From assembly GCF_003324185.1 (NCBI RefSeq), contig NZ_PXUP01000004.1, forward strand, positions 1-64,000: a stretch of DNA of 64,000 nucleotides, read 5' to 3'. Every line of letters begins with the position of its first letter. Positions within the stretch are counted from its first letter, which is position 1. The stretch comes from Faecalibacterium prausnitzii (GTDB lineage: Bacteria; Bacillota; Clostridia; Oscillospirales; Ruminococcaceae). Shown piece by piece: positions 20,399 through 27,748 of this stretch. The translations under genes and the position numbers were made by a program. The notes under the pieces were generated by a model that saw only the letters and a list, made by a program, of their open reading frames with translations, did no database searches and was not told the origin of the DNA.

Positions 20399-21892
20399 CT
20401 AGATCAGGATACAGATCAGTCCAGTGCAGCCCTCGTTGATGACCCGCTCCAGCGTTTCCTGCAGGCGGGTGCGGGCTTCCTGCGGGATGTGCAGCAGCTT
20501 GTTCTGCAAACCGTCGTTCACCAGCTCGTGCAGGCTTTTGCCGAAAATGTTGGACTCCCACAGCTGCACCGGGTCGTCCGCAAAGTCGGCCAGCAGGCTC
20601 TGCACCAAGTCCTCGCTCTGCTTCTCGGTGCCCACGATGGGGCTCAGTTCTGTATGGATAGTGGCCTTCATCATCTGGATAGAGGGCGCACAGGCTTGCA
20701 GCCGCACCCCGCAGCGCCCATCCTGATGCACGATCTCCGGCGGCTCCAGATGCAGCTCATCGATGGAGGGCATCACGATGCCGTAGCCGGTGGCTTCCAC
20801 CTGCTCCAAGGCGCTGCGCACCTTCTCGTAGGCGCGCTTTGCCCGGGCCAGCTCCATGATGCAGGGCATCAACCCGGCCTCGTCCCCGATGTCCAGCCCG
20901 GTCTGCTCGCTGAGCACCTGATAAAAGATCTCCGGCTTCAGCTCCACACTCACCCGCACACTGCCGGCGGCAAGGTCTGCCCCCGCCACTGCCGAGCGCT
21001 GCACGGCATCGCATTCCAGCGCAGGGGCGTCCGTTCCAGTGGGCAGATCCTTCATGCGGGACACCCGCTCTGCCAGCTGCATGGCGGCTGCGTATACCTG
21101 CGTTTGCAGCCAATGCCCGGGCTCCAGCATGGTCACCCAGCGGGGCAGGGCAAAATCCAGCTCCTGCACCGGAAATTCATACAGCACCCGCCGTAAAATC
21201 TCCCCCAGCATGGCGGCATCCAAGTCCACACAGCTTACCGGCAGCACGGTGCGGTGGTAGTCCCGCGCCATTCCCTCGGCCAGCTGCCGGGTCTCCGGCG
21301 CGTCCGGGTGGGTGCTGTTGAGCAGGATGATATAGGGCTTGCCCAGCGCTTCCAACTCGGTGACGACCCGCTTTTCTGCCTCTGCGTAGCCTGCCCGGGG
21401 GATATCGCTGACCGAACCGTCCGTAGTGACCACCACCCCGATGGTGGAGTGCTCACAGATCACCTTGCGGGTGCCGGTCTCTGCGGCAAGATCAAAGGGC
21501 ACCTCCTGCTCAAACCACGGGCTTTTGACCATGCGGGGCTTTGCGTCCTCCTCGTGCCCCATAGCGCCCTCCACCATGTAGCCCACACAGTCGATCAGCC
21601 GCACCCGGCACGCCCCGCCGCCCTCCAGCTGCAAGGGCACGGCGGTCTCCGGGATGAATTTCGGCTCGGTGGTCATGATGGTGCGCCCCGCTGCCGACTG
21701 CGGCAGCTCGTCCCGGGCACGTTCCCGGGCAGCGGCAGAGCCGGACATGGCGGGCAGCACCAGCTGCTCCATGAACCGCTTGATAAAGGTGGATTTGCCG
21801 CTGCGCACCGGCCCCACCACACCGATGTAGATATCCCCGCCGGTGCGTGCGCCGATCTCGCGACAGATGCTGTTCTGTTCCTGTTTCTCCAA
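20399..21892 (-). CDS. spoIVA: Stage IV sporulation protein A (SpoIVA)
   Basis: A 497-aa match to SpoIVA, the ATPase that polymerises into the basement layer of the endospore coat. The N-terminal P-loop reads GVVGPVRSGKSTFI, followed by IDCVGYMVEGAMGH and CEHSTIGVVVTTDGS, then ILLNSTHPDAP. Length and segment order match family members, and the C-terminus ends in the short hydrophobic VINEGCTGLICILI expected for membrane-surface targeting. The start is TTG 21892 behind GGGGAG. It is a single gene facing a plus-strand terminator. In a lineage often described as non-sporing this is notable. Confidence 0.94.
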   Translation of the reverse strand: MEKQEQNSICREIGARTGGDIYIGVVGPVRSGKSTFIKRFMEQLVLPAMSGSAAARERARDELPQSAAGRTIMTTEPKFIPETAVPLQLEGGGACRVRLIDCVGYMVEGAMGHEEDAKPRMVKSPWFEQEVPFDLAAETGTRKVICEHSTIGVVVTTDGSVSDIPRAGYAEAEKRVVTELEALGKPYIILLNSTHPDAPETRQLAEGMARDYHRTVLPVSCVDLDAAMLGEILRRVLYEFPVQELDFALPRWVTMLEPGHWLQTQVYAAAMQLAERVSRMKDLPTGTDAPALECDAVQRSAVAGADLAAGSVRVSVELKPEIFYQVLSEQTGLDIGDEAGLMPCIMELARAKRAYEKVRSALEQVEATGYGIVMPSIDELHLEPPEIVHQDGRCGVRLQACAPSIQMMKATIHTELSPIVGTEKQSEDLVQSLLADFADDPVQLWESNIFGKSLHELVNDGLQNKLLHIPQEARTRLQETLERVINEGCTGLICILI

Positions 21893-21988
21893 GGTCCTTC
21901 TCCCCTTCCTGTTGCGCTGCGCACCGCGCCCGTAGGGGTGGGTGTGCTCGTTGTATCGTATGAAAAGGGAGCGCTTATTATGCCGGGA

Positions 21989-22032
21989 CGATCTTAAATG
22001 CCCTCCGCTTTGCTCTGGGCATAATCTGCGGA
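21989..22032. repeat. Intergenic element with crossed complementary arms, copy 1
   Basis: ATGCCC (21998-22003) pairs with GGGCAT (22017-22022), while TCCGC (22004-22008) pairs with GCGGA (22028-22032). The order is A B A' B', which would give an H-type pseudoknot in RNA and not a simple hairpin. A near-identical copy lies at 27581-27625 with different loop bases. On the plus strand T/A-rich sequence follows. No gene overlaps it. Confidence 0.55.
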
Positions 22033-22051
22033 AAAATTATTTTATATAATT

Positions 22052-22087
22052 GCAATTGAGGAAAATCCGCAGACTTTCCTCAATTGC
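22052..22087. repeat. 13-bp palindromic hairpin downstream of spoIVA promoter region
   Basis: GCAATTGAGGAAA (22052-22064) pairs with TTTCCTCAATTGC (22075-22087). Its loop contains TCCGCAGA (22066-22073), complementary to TCTGCGGA (22025-22032) in the preceding crossed-arm element, so alternative folds are possible. CTTTTC follows on the plus strand, so it may be a terminator. Confidence 0.5.
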
Positions 22088-22102
22088 CTTTTCACGGGAC
22101 TC

Positions 22103-22138
22103 AAAAAAAGAGCTGCCATGCAAACACACAGCAGCTCT
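22103..22138 (-). terminator. Terminator after aspS
   Basis: AGAGCTGC (22109-22116) pairs with GCAGCTCT (22131-22138). On the minus strand a T7 run follows, 19 bp after the aspS stop. Confidence 0.8.
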
Positions 22139-22156
22139 CAGAAAGGTTTTATAAAA

Positions 22157-23491
22157 TCACGGGGTCAGGCGGTTGGGGCCGCGGAACAGGAACTCGGCGT
22201 CCTTGATGCTCAGGCCGCACAGCAGCATGGTCAGGCGGTCGATGCCCAGACCAAAGCCGCCGTGGGGCGGGCAGCCGTACTGGAAGAACTCCAGATAGAA
22301 CTTGACGTCCTCGGCCAGACCCTTCTCCTCAGCCTGCTTCTTCAGCACCTCGTAGCGATGCTCGCGCTGGGCACCGGTGGTGATCTCCACACCGCGCCAG
22401 ATCAGGTCGTAGCCCTGCGGCACGCCGTTCTCGTCGCGCATATGGTAGAAAGCGCGCTTCTCGGCAGAGTAATCGGTGATGAACAGGAACTCGTGGCCGT
22501 AGTGCTTCTTGACCCAGTCGTAGCTCAGGCGCTCGGCCTCGGTGGTCAGATCACCCTTCTCGCTCTCGTCCACGGTGTAGCCGAACTCTTCCTCCAGAGC
22601 CTTATACAGGTCTGCCAGCTTGACCACCGGGAACGGCGTGGTGGGCACGATGACTTCCAGTCCGAACAACTCCTTGATCTGGTCGCCGTAGCTGTCCTTA
22701 ACGGCCTGCAGACCGGCGGTCAGCAGTTCCTCTTCCATCTTCATCACGTCTTTGAAGGAGGTGATGTAGCTGAACTCCAGATCGAAGCCGGAGAACTCAG
22801 TAGCGTGCTTGTTGGTGTAGCTCTTCTCAGCGCGGAACACAGGACCGGTCTCGAAGATACGCTCAAAGCCGGCAGCCATGGCCATCTGCTTATAGAACTG
22901 GGGGCTCTGTGCCAGATAAGCGTTGCGGTCGAAGTAGTCCACCTTGAACACCTCAGAGCCGCTCTCGCTGGCAGCAGCGATCAGCTTGGGGGTGTGGATC
23001 TCGATGAAGTTGCGGTCCAGCAGGAACTTGCGCATGGCGTTGACGAAGCAGCTCTGTGCCTTGAACATCAGCTGGTTCTCGTCGGTGCGCAGGTCGATCC
23101 AGCGGTAGTCGATGCGCTGGTCGATGCTGGAGCGCTCCACAGCCTTCTTTTTCTTAGTGGCTGCGATTTCCTTGCGGACGATGGGCAGTGCATTGGCGGT
23201 GCTCTCCACCTCGATGCTCTCGGGGATCATCTCCACGCCGCCCATCTTGACGTAGTCGTTCTCCATCACCTTGCCGGTAACGGTGATGACAGAGTCCGGT
23301 GTGAGCTGGTCGATGGTATCCACCAGCTCGGGGTGGTCGGCCTTCTCCACCGTGATCTGCAGCTTGCCGGTAATATCCTTCAGCACGATAAATGCCATAT
23401 ACTTGCTGTTGCGCAGGTTCTCGATAAAGCCCTGCACCTTCACCGTGCCGCCGATGGCCTTTTGAGCCTCATTGATATAGGTGCGTTCCAT
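22157..23491 (-). CDS. aspS: Aspartyl-tRNA synthetase, archaeal/short type
   Basis: A 444-aa class IIb synthetase. The N-terminal OB fold (about 15-100) binds the anticodon. The catalytic core has motif 2 FRAEKSYTNKHATEF (about 218-232) and motif 3 GFGLGIDRL near the C-terminus. It lacks the large GAD insertion of the usual ~590-aa bacterial AspRS, so it is the archaeal-like form, which in other bacteria is often non-discriminating and charges tRNA-Asn for amidation. That function is inference. AAAGGAGG lies about 11 nt before ATG 23491. Confidence 0.92.
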   Translation of the reverse strand: MERTYINEAQKAIGGTVKVQGFIENLRNSKYMAFIVLKDITGKLQITVEKADHPELVDTIDQLTPDSVITVTGKVMENDYVKMGGVEMIPESIEVESTANALPIVRKEIAATKKKKAVERSSIDQRIDYRWIDLRTDENQLMFKAQSCFVNAMRKFLLDRNFIEIHTPKLIAAASESGSEVFKVDYFDRNAYLAQSPQFYKQMAMAAGFERIFETGPVFRAEKSYTNKHATEFSGFDLEFSYITSFKDVMKMEEELLTAGLQAVKDSYGDQIKELFGLEVIVPTTPFPVVKLADLYKALEEEFGYTVDESEKGDLTTEAERLSYDWVKKHYGHEFLFITDYSAEKRAFYHMRDENGVPQGYDLIWRGVEITTGAQREHRYEVLKKQAEEKGLAEDVKFYLEFFQYGCPPHGGFGLGIDRLTMLLCGLSIKDAEFLFRGPNRLTP

Positions 23492-23530
23492 AATACAGGA
23501 ATCCTCCTTTAACGTCTTGTGTACTGTTTT

Positions 23531-23558
23531 ATTATACGCTTTTCAGGGGATAAATCAA
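23531..23558 (-). promoter_or_regulatory. Predicted aspS promoter
   Basis: On the minus strand TTGATT (23553-23558) and TATAAT (23531-23536) are separated by 16 bp, about 40 nt upstream of aspS. Confidence 0.6.
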
Positions 23559-23605
23559 GAGATATGCCAATTTCAGCCGGTCTGTGCTGTGCTTTCTGTA
23601 AAAAT

Positions 23606-23643
23606 GGAGACACCGGAGCGTCAGCCAAGGCTCCGGTGTCTCC
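23606..23643 (-). terminator. Terminator after the sugar transferase gene
   Basis: Perfect 14-bp stem (23606-23619 with 23630-23643), followed on the minus strand by ATTTTTAC, 10 bp after the upstream gene. It shares the ACCGGAGCGTC core with the hairpin at 109-146. Confidence 0.8.
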
Positions 23644-23653
23644 ATATAATAGA

Positions 23654-24262
23654 TCATTTTTCGTCATGCAGGGTGCCGGTGCCGCCCTCCACCACGCCGT
23701 CATGCTTGAGCACGGCGGTAATGGTGCCAAAGAAGCACTTCACATCCAGCCCAAAGCTGATGTGCTCCACATACCAGCCGTCCAGCTTTGCCTTTTCGGC
23801 AATTTCCAGTTCGTCCCGGCCGTGGATCTGCGCCCATCCGGTCAGCCCCGGGCGCACATCGTTTGCGCCGTACTTGTCCCGCTCAGCCAACAGGTCGTAC
23901 TGGTTCCACAGCGCCGGGCGCGGCCCGATGACTGCCATATCCCCCACAAGGATGTTCCACAGCTGCGGCAGCTCGTCCAGACTGGTCTTGCGCAGAAAGC
24001 GCCCCATGCGGGTGATATACTGCTCCGGGTCGTGCAGCAGATGGGTAGGCATATCGTGCGGGGTGTCGATGCGCATGGTGCGGAACTTGAGGATCTGGAA
24101 ATGCCGCTTGCCGATGCCTACCCGCTTCTGCCGAAAAAACACCGGCCCGGGCGAGTCCAGCTTGATGGCAACAGCCAAAAGCAGCAACAGCCACGAAAGG
24201 CACAGGATGCCGCAGGCCGACAGCAAAATATCCAGCAGCCGTTTGATCCGATTTCGATACAT
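23654..24262 (-). CDS. Undecaprenyl-phosphate sugar phosphotransferase
   Basis: A 202-aa bacterial sugar transferase (monotopic phosphoglycosyl transferase) that loads the first sugar phosphate on the lipid carrier for a surface glycan. An N-terminal membrane helix (about 12-33) is followed by DSPGPVFFRQKRVG, FKFRTM-like [22 protein letters not shown] and GPRPAL, all family hallmarks, with catalytic Asp-Glu in SLDELPQ. It is much like the one at 59757-60431 but stands alone, far from any glycosyltransferase cluster, so its partner pathway is unclear. The start at ATG 24262 follows GGAGGAAG. Confidence 0.93.
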   Translation of the reverse strand: MYRNRIKRLLDILLSACGILCLSWLLLLLAVAIKLDSPGPVFFRQKRVGIGKRHFQILKFRTMRIDTPHDMPTHLLHDPEQYITRMGRFLRKTSLDELPQLWNILVGDMAVIGPRPALWNQYDLLAERDKYGANDVRPGLTGWAQIHGRDELEIAEKAKLDGWYVEHISFGLDVKCFFGTITAVLKHDGVVEGGTGTLHDEK

Positions 24263-24391
24263 AAATAAAACTTCCTCCGTTTTCTACGGGTGTACCGCTT
24301 TATTATAGCAGTATGGGCAGCATTTTTCAATTGCAGGCTGTGCCCGGCGGCTGATATTTGGCGATTTTGGAGGAAGTGGACGCTTTACCTC

Positions 24392-24420
24392 TTGTTTTTT
24401 ACCTAATATCGCGCTATAAT
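24392..24420 (+). promoter_or_regulatory. Predicted promoter of MATE transporter gene
   Basis: TTGTTT (24392-24397), a 17-bp spacer and a perfect TATAAT (24415-24420), 48 bp upstream of the gene. Confidence 0.6.
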
Positions 24421-24468
24421 AGGCAATTGCTATGTCAATTCAGGTTTATTATAGGAGGTAGATAACTC

Positions 24469-25830
24469 ATGGCTACGACCAGCCGTTCCGCAGACCTGAC
24501 CAGCGGGCCCATGCTGCAAAAGATCATTTTGTTTTCCGTGCCGCTGGCGGCATCCAGCATTCTGCAATTGCTGTTCAACGCCGCCGACGTTGTGGTGGTG
24601 GGGCGCTTTGCGGGCAGCACGGCGCTGGCCGCTGTTGGCTCCAACGGCGCGTTGATCAACCTGCTGGTCAACCTGTTCGTCGGGCTTTCGCTGGGTGCCA
24701 ATGTGGTGGCAGCCCGGTGCTTTGGCGCCCGGGACGAAAAAGGCGTGCAGGACACGGTACACACTGCCGTAGCGCTGGGTTTAGTCAGCGGCGTATTGCT
24801 GGCAGTGGTGGGCTTTTGCGCCGCGCGCGGCCTGCTGGAGCTGATGAGCTGCCCGGAGGATGTGATCGGCCTTTCTGCCCTGTACCTGAAGATTTATTTT
24901 ATCGGCATGCCCATGACCATGCTGTACAACTTCAGCAGTGCGCTGCTGCGGGCCGTGGGCGACACCAAGCGCCCGCTGTACTGTCTGGCCGCTGCCGGTA
25001 TCATCAACGTGGTGCTGAATCTGGTCTTTGTCATCGGCTTTTCCATGAGCGTGGCGGGCGTGGCACTGGCCACCATCATCAGCCAGACCGTGTCTGCACT
25101 ACTGGTGACCGGGATGCTTGTCCGGGAGAAGGGCGCGCTGCGGCTGGACCTGCGGCGGCTGGCCTTCCACGCCGGGACGCTGAAGCAGATTTTGCTCATC
25201 GGCCTGCCTGCCGGGCTGCAGAGCACGGTGTTCAGCCTTTCCAATGTGGTCATCCAGTCCTCCATCAACTCCTTCGGCTCCATGGTTGTGGCGGGCAACT
25301 CTGCCTCCTCCAATCTGGAGGGCTTTGTGTACACCGCCATGAACGCCTTTGCACAGGCCGCTGTCACCTTTACCAGCCAGAATATCGGCGCGCGTAAGTA
25401 CCACAACCTTGACCGGGTGATCCGCAACTGTCTGCTGTGTGCGGTGGTCACCGGCCTTGTGCTGGGCGGCGGCGCAGCACTGGCGGGGCACCAGCTGCTG
25501 CGCTTCTACTCCTCGGACACTGCGGTCATCGCCACCGGTGCCGAGCGGCTGCGCCTGATTTGCGGCTTCTATCTGCTGTGCGGCATCATGGACGTGCTGG
25601 CCAGCAGCCTGCGCGGGCTGGGCTACAGCGTGCTGCCCATGGTGGTAAGCCTTGTGGGTGTGTGCGTGCTGCGGCTGGTGTGGATCGCCACTATTTTCCA
25701 GCTGAACCGCACCCCTTTTATGCTGTACATCAGCTACCCCATCAGCTGGGCACTGACCGCACTGGTGCATCTGGCCTGCCTGCTTGTGGTGCGGCGGCAT
25801 CTGCGCCAGAAGCAGCAGCAGACGGTATAA
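24469..25830 (+). CDS. MATE family efflux transporter
   Basis: A 453-aa membrane protein of the MATE (NorM/DinF) type with twelve predicted helices in two similar halves. Family features are FSVPLAASSILQLLFNAADVVVVG near the start (spanning about residues 23-46), the SLGANVVAARCFGARDE segment, and in the second half NSFGSMVVAGN with FTSQNIGARK. It probably exports cationic drugs or metabolites by Na+ or H+ antiport. The ribosome site TAGGAGG and a good promoter are upstream, and a strong bidirectional terminator is downstream. The substrate is not predictable. Confidence 0.94.
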   Translation: MATTSRSADLTSGPMLQKIILFSVPLAASSILQLLFNAADVVVVGRFAGSTALAAVGSNGALINLLVNLFVGLSLGANVVAARCFGARDEKGVQDTVHTAVALGLVSGVLLAVVGFCAARGLLELMSCPEDVIGLSALYLKIYFIGMPMTMLYNFSSALLRAVGDTKRPLYCLAAAGIINVVLNLVFVIGFSMSVAGVALATIISQTVSALLVTGMLVREKGALRLDLRRLAFHAGTLKQILLIGLPAGLQSTVFSLSNVVIQSSINSFGSMVVAGNSASSNLEGFVYTAMNAFAQAAVTFTSQNIGARKYHNLDRVIRNCLLCAVVTGLVLGGGAALAGHQLLRFYSSDTAVIATGAERLRLICGFYLLCGIMDVLASSLRGLGYSVLPMVVSLVGVCVLRLVWIATIFQLNRTPFMLYISYPISWALTALVHLACLLVVRRHLRQKQQQTV

Positions 25831-25847
25831 ATCCTTTTTGCATAAAA

Positions 25848-25890
25848 GCAGCGCCGGACAGACTTTTTTGGTCTGTCCGGCGCTGCTTTT
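25848..25890. terminator. Bidirectional terminator between MATE and ZIP genes
   Basis: Perfect 16-bp stem (25848-25863 with 25871-25886) with a T-rich loop and TTTTA after it, between convergent genes. Confidence 0.9.
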
Positions 25891-25896
25891 ACTATA

Positions 25897-26643
25897 TCAC
25901 AGGGCCACATCCAGTGCCATCATCAGCGCAAACCCCAGCACGATGCTGATGACACCGGCCACTTCATCCGGTTCCACCGCCTCAGGGATCATCTCCTGTG
26001 CGGTCACACACACCATACAGCCCGCCGCCGCGCTCATGAGCCACGGCAGCGCTGCGCCTACCCACTCGGCCAGCACAAAGGCCAGCACCGCGCCCAGGGG
26101 CTCCACCAGTCCGGAGGCCGCCCCGGCGGCAAAGGACTGCCCCCGGGTGCGCCCGCTCTGGGTCAGCGGCAGACTGACCGCCGCCCCCTCCGGGATATTC
26201 TGCAAGCCGATACCTAGGCTCAGTGCCAGCGCGCCGCTTACAGCGTCCGCGTCCCCGTGCAGCGCCAGCGCCGCAGCCAGCCCCACCACCATGCCTTCCG
26301 GCAGGTTATGCAGGGTGACCGCCAGCACCATGCGCCCGCAATGCCCGGGGCCGCCAGCCAGCAGCTGCCCGGCGGCATCCTCCAGCCGTAAAAGCCCCAC
26401 AGCGCCTAAAATAAGCCCCAGTGCCGGGGGCACCCATGCCGCCCTGCCCTGCGACCGGGCAATGGCCGGCAGCAGCAGGCTCCACACGCTGGCCGCCAGC
26501 ATGATACCCGCCGCCATTCCGCACAAAATGCGCCGGGTAGCCGGCCTTGTCTGCCTGCGCAGCAAAAACACCCCTGCTGCTCCCAGCGCGGTACACGCCG
26601 CCGGGAACAGCCAGACACAAAGTGTGAAAACGATCCGGTTCAA
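25897..26643 (-). CDS. ZIP family metal transporter
   Basis: A 248-aa membrane protein with about eight helices. The two metal-path motifs are VTLHNLPEGM (helix 4) and GLQNIPEGAAV (helix 5), as in ZIP zinc and iron importers. Start choice: the frame extends to a TTG at 26676, but a TTG at 26643 has an AAAGGGGG ribosome site 8 nt upstream, inside the longer version's coding sequence. TTG 26643 is therefore preferred, giving MNRIVFTL. A small acidic protein gene lies 53 bp upstream on the same strand. Confidence 0.9.
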   Translation of the reverse strand: MNRIVFTLCVWLFPAACTALGAAGVFLLRRQTRPATRRILCGMAAGIMLAASVWSLLLPAIARSQGRAAWVPPALGLILGAVGLLRLEDAAGQLLAGGPGHCGRMVLAVTLHNLPEGMVVGLAAALALHGDADAVSGALALSLGIGLQNIPEGAAVSLPLTQSGRTRGQSFAAGAASGLVEPLGAVLAFVLAEWVGAALPWLMSAAAGCMVCVTAQEMIPEAVEPDEVAGVISIVLGFALMMALDVAL

Positions 26644-26696
26644 GCCGCATTCCCCCTTTGCCCTTTGTATGCACAAACGGGCAAAAGGGTGCAGGC

Positions 26697-26861
26697 TCAG
26701 AAATCGTCCTCAGTGCTGTCGCAGCTGCCTGCATCGCAGTCTGCGTCATCGGACGCAAAGCTGTCAGTGCTGTCCGCGTTGAAATTGCGCTCGAACGCGG
26801 TCATGTACTGGGCATAGCCCTCGTCGCCGGTGCCAAAGTAGCCAAAATCAAAGTCTTTCAT
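26697..26861 (-). CDS. Small acidic protein (54 aa) upstream of ZIP transporter
   Basis: A short gene of 54 codons beginning MKDFDFGYFGTGDEGYAQYM. GGAGGG lies 9 nt before ATG 26861. The N-terminal half has the FGYFGTGxxGYxxYMxAFxRNF-like pattern that I recall from small conserved proteins of Clostridia. The C-terminal half is rich in Asp, Ser and Cys (three Cys in the last ~15 residues) and might bind metal. It is in the same orientation as, and 53 bp before, the ZIP gene. No function is known to me. Confidence 0.7.
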   Translation of the reverse strand: MKDFDFGYFGTGDEGYAQYMTAFERNFNADSTDSFASDDADCDAGSCDSTEDDF

Positions 26862-27125
26862 TGTAGTACCCTCCATAAATTTTCTTGTCGTTCAGCCTTC
26901 CGGGGGATGTCCGTCCCTCGTTGTGTCTCTATTATCCACATTTACAGTACAATAAAAAGGATTTTATGAGTATTTTTCAAATTTTTCTGTTTTTGTGCTT
27001 CCCGCCCGGCGGTACAGGCTCTATCCCGCGCTTTATTTTTGCCAAAAAGTCTTTTACTTTTGGCGAAACTTTATGACAACTATGTAGATTCTTTACATGG
27101 ATTATAACTTTCGACCAAAATCCTC
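26862..27125. other. Intergenic region without recognisable gene
   Basis: An AT-rich gap between divergent genes. GCCAAAA (27041-27047) and TTTTGGC (27058-27064) form a weak hairpin. I see no open frame with a ribosome site. Confidence 0.5.
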
Positions 27126-27153
27126 TTGATTTTTTTCAAAAACGGATTAGAAT
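27126..27153 (+). promoter_or_regulatory. Predicted promoter of the Ser/Ala/Glu lipoprotein gene
   Basis: TTGATT (27126-27131) and TAGAAT (27148-27153) with a 16-bp spacer, about 70 bp upstream of the gene. Confidence 0.5.
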
Positions 27154-27225
27154 ATAGCATCGCAGTGAGGCGCTACCGAAAGCCCGCTGCCAAACATTTA
27201 CAAGAAGACTAAGGAGATCATTGAT

Positions 27226-27495
27226 ATGAAACTCAAGAATATTTGCATCGCTGTTGTTGCTCTGGCTCTGGCTGCTGGCATGACCGCTTGCGGTGGTTCT
27301 GCTTCTAGCGCTGCTGCTTCCTCCACCTCTGAGGCTGCTTCCGCAAGCACCACCGCTGTTTCCGAGGCTGCTTCTTCTGAGGCTGCTTCCAGCGAGGCCG
27401 CTTCCTCTGAGGCTGCATCTTCCGAGGCTGCTTCCTCTGAGGCTGCTGTCAGCGAGGCTGCTTCTTCTGAGGCTGCTTCCACCACTGCCGCCTAA
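27226..27495 (+). CDS. Low-complexity lipoprotein made only of a Ser/Ala/Glu linker
   Basis: An 89-aa protein. A signal peptide with lipobox LAAGMTAC (Cys22) predicts export and lipidation. Everything after the cysteine is low complexity: a Ser/Ala stretch, then seven or more copies of the SEAAS unit, ending STTAA. No folded domain is present. Similar linkers join the lipid anchor to the ligand domain in solute-binding lipoproteins of gut Firmicutes, so this resembles the anchor and stalk alone. The start has AAGGAGATCATTGAT before ATG, the promoter is good and a strong terminator follows, so it looks expressed on purpose and not a truncated remnant. Function unknown. Confidence 0.82.
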   Translation: MKLKNICIAVVALALAAGMTACGGSASSAAASSTSEAASASTTAVSEAASSEAASSEAASSEAASSEAASSEAAVSEAASSEAASTTAA

Positions 27496-27528
27496 GTTTA
27501 ACGCGCACAGCGTACATAACAGGATAGC

Positions 27529-27568
27529 AAAAGGCCGCTGCACATTGATTTCGTGCAGCGGCCTTTTT
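27529..27568 (+). terminator. Terminator after the lipoprotein gene
   Basis: AAAAGGCCGCTGCAC (27529-27543) pairs with GTGCAGCGGCCTTTT (27553-27567) and ends in T5. Confidence 0.9.
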
Positions 27569-27580
27569 GGTTGCGCAGAA

Positions 27581-27625
27581 AGATTTTAAATGCCCTCCGC
27601 GTGCGCTATGGGCATAACCAGCGGA
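27581..27625. repeat. Intergenic element with crossed complementary arms, copy 2
   Basis: ATGCCC (27590-27595) pairs with GGGCAT (27610-27615) and TCCGC (27596-27600) with GCGGA (27621-27625), in A B A' B' order. Arms are identical to copy 1 at 21989-22032. The loop is 9 nt instead of 8 with different bases, and the 5-nt linker differs. ATGATTTTTTTC follows. Confidence 0.55.
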
Positions 27626-27637
27626 ATGATTTTTTTC

Positions 27638-27673
27638 GGGAAACCGGGTCGTCTGCGGACGCCCCGGTATCCC
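27638..27673. repeat. Palindrome related to the ACCGGAGCGTC hairpins
   Basis: GGGAAACCGGG (27638-27648) pairs with CCCGGTATCCC (27663-27673) except for one A-A mismatch, with inner GTC/GAC. ATTTTAT follows on the plus strand. It is a diverged member of the hairpin family at 109-146 and 23606-23643. Confidence 0.5.
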
Positions 27674-27681
27674 ATTTTATG

Positions 27682-27718
27682 AAAAAAGACCGCCGCACAA
27701 AGCCATGTACAGCAGTCT
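27682..27718 (-). terminator. Terminator of the thioesterase-chromate-LOG operon
   Basis: AGACCGCCG (27687-27695) pairs with CAGCAGTCT (27710-27718) using two G-U pairs in the minus-strand RNA, followed by T6. Confidence 0.7.
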
Positions 27719-27748
27719 CCTTACGTTTGAGAAGTAAGCTTTCCAATA

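Noticed and set aside
27330-27480. Tandem DNA repeats here as a CRISPR array
   Set aside because: The repeats are in-frame codons of a Ser/Ala/Glu protein, the units are about 12-18 bp, and there are no spacers.
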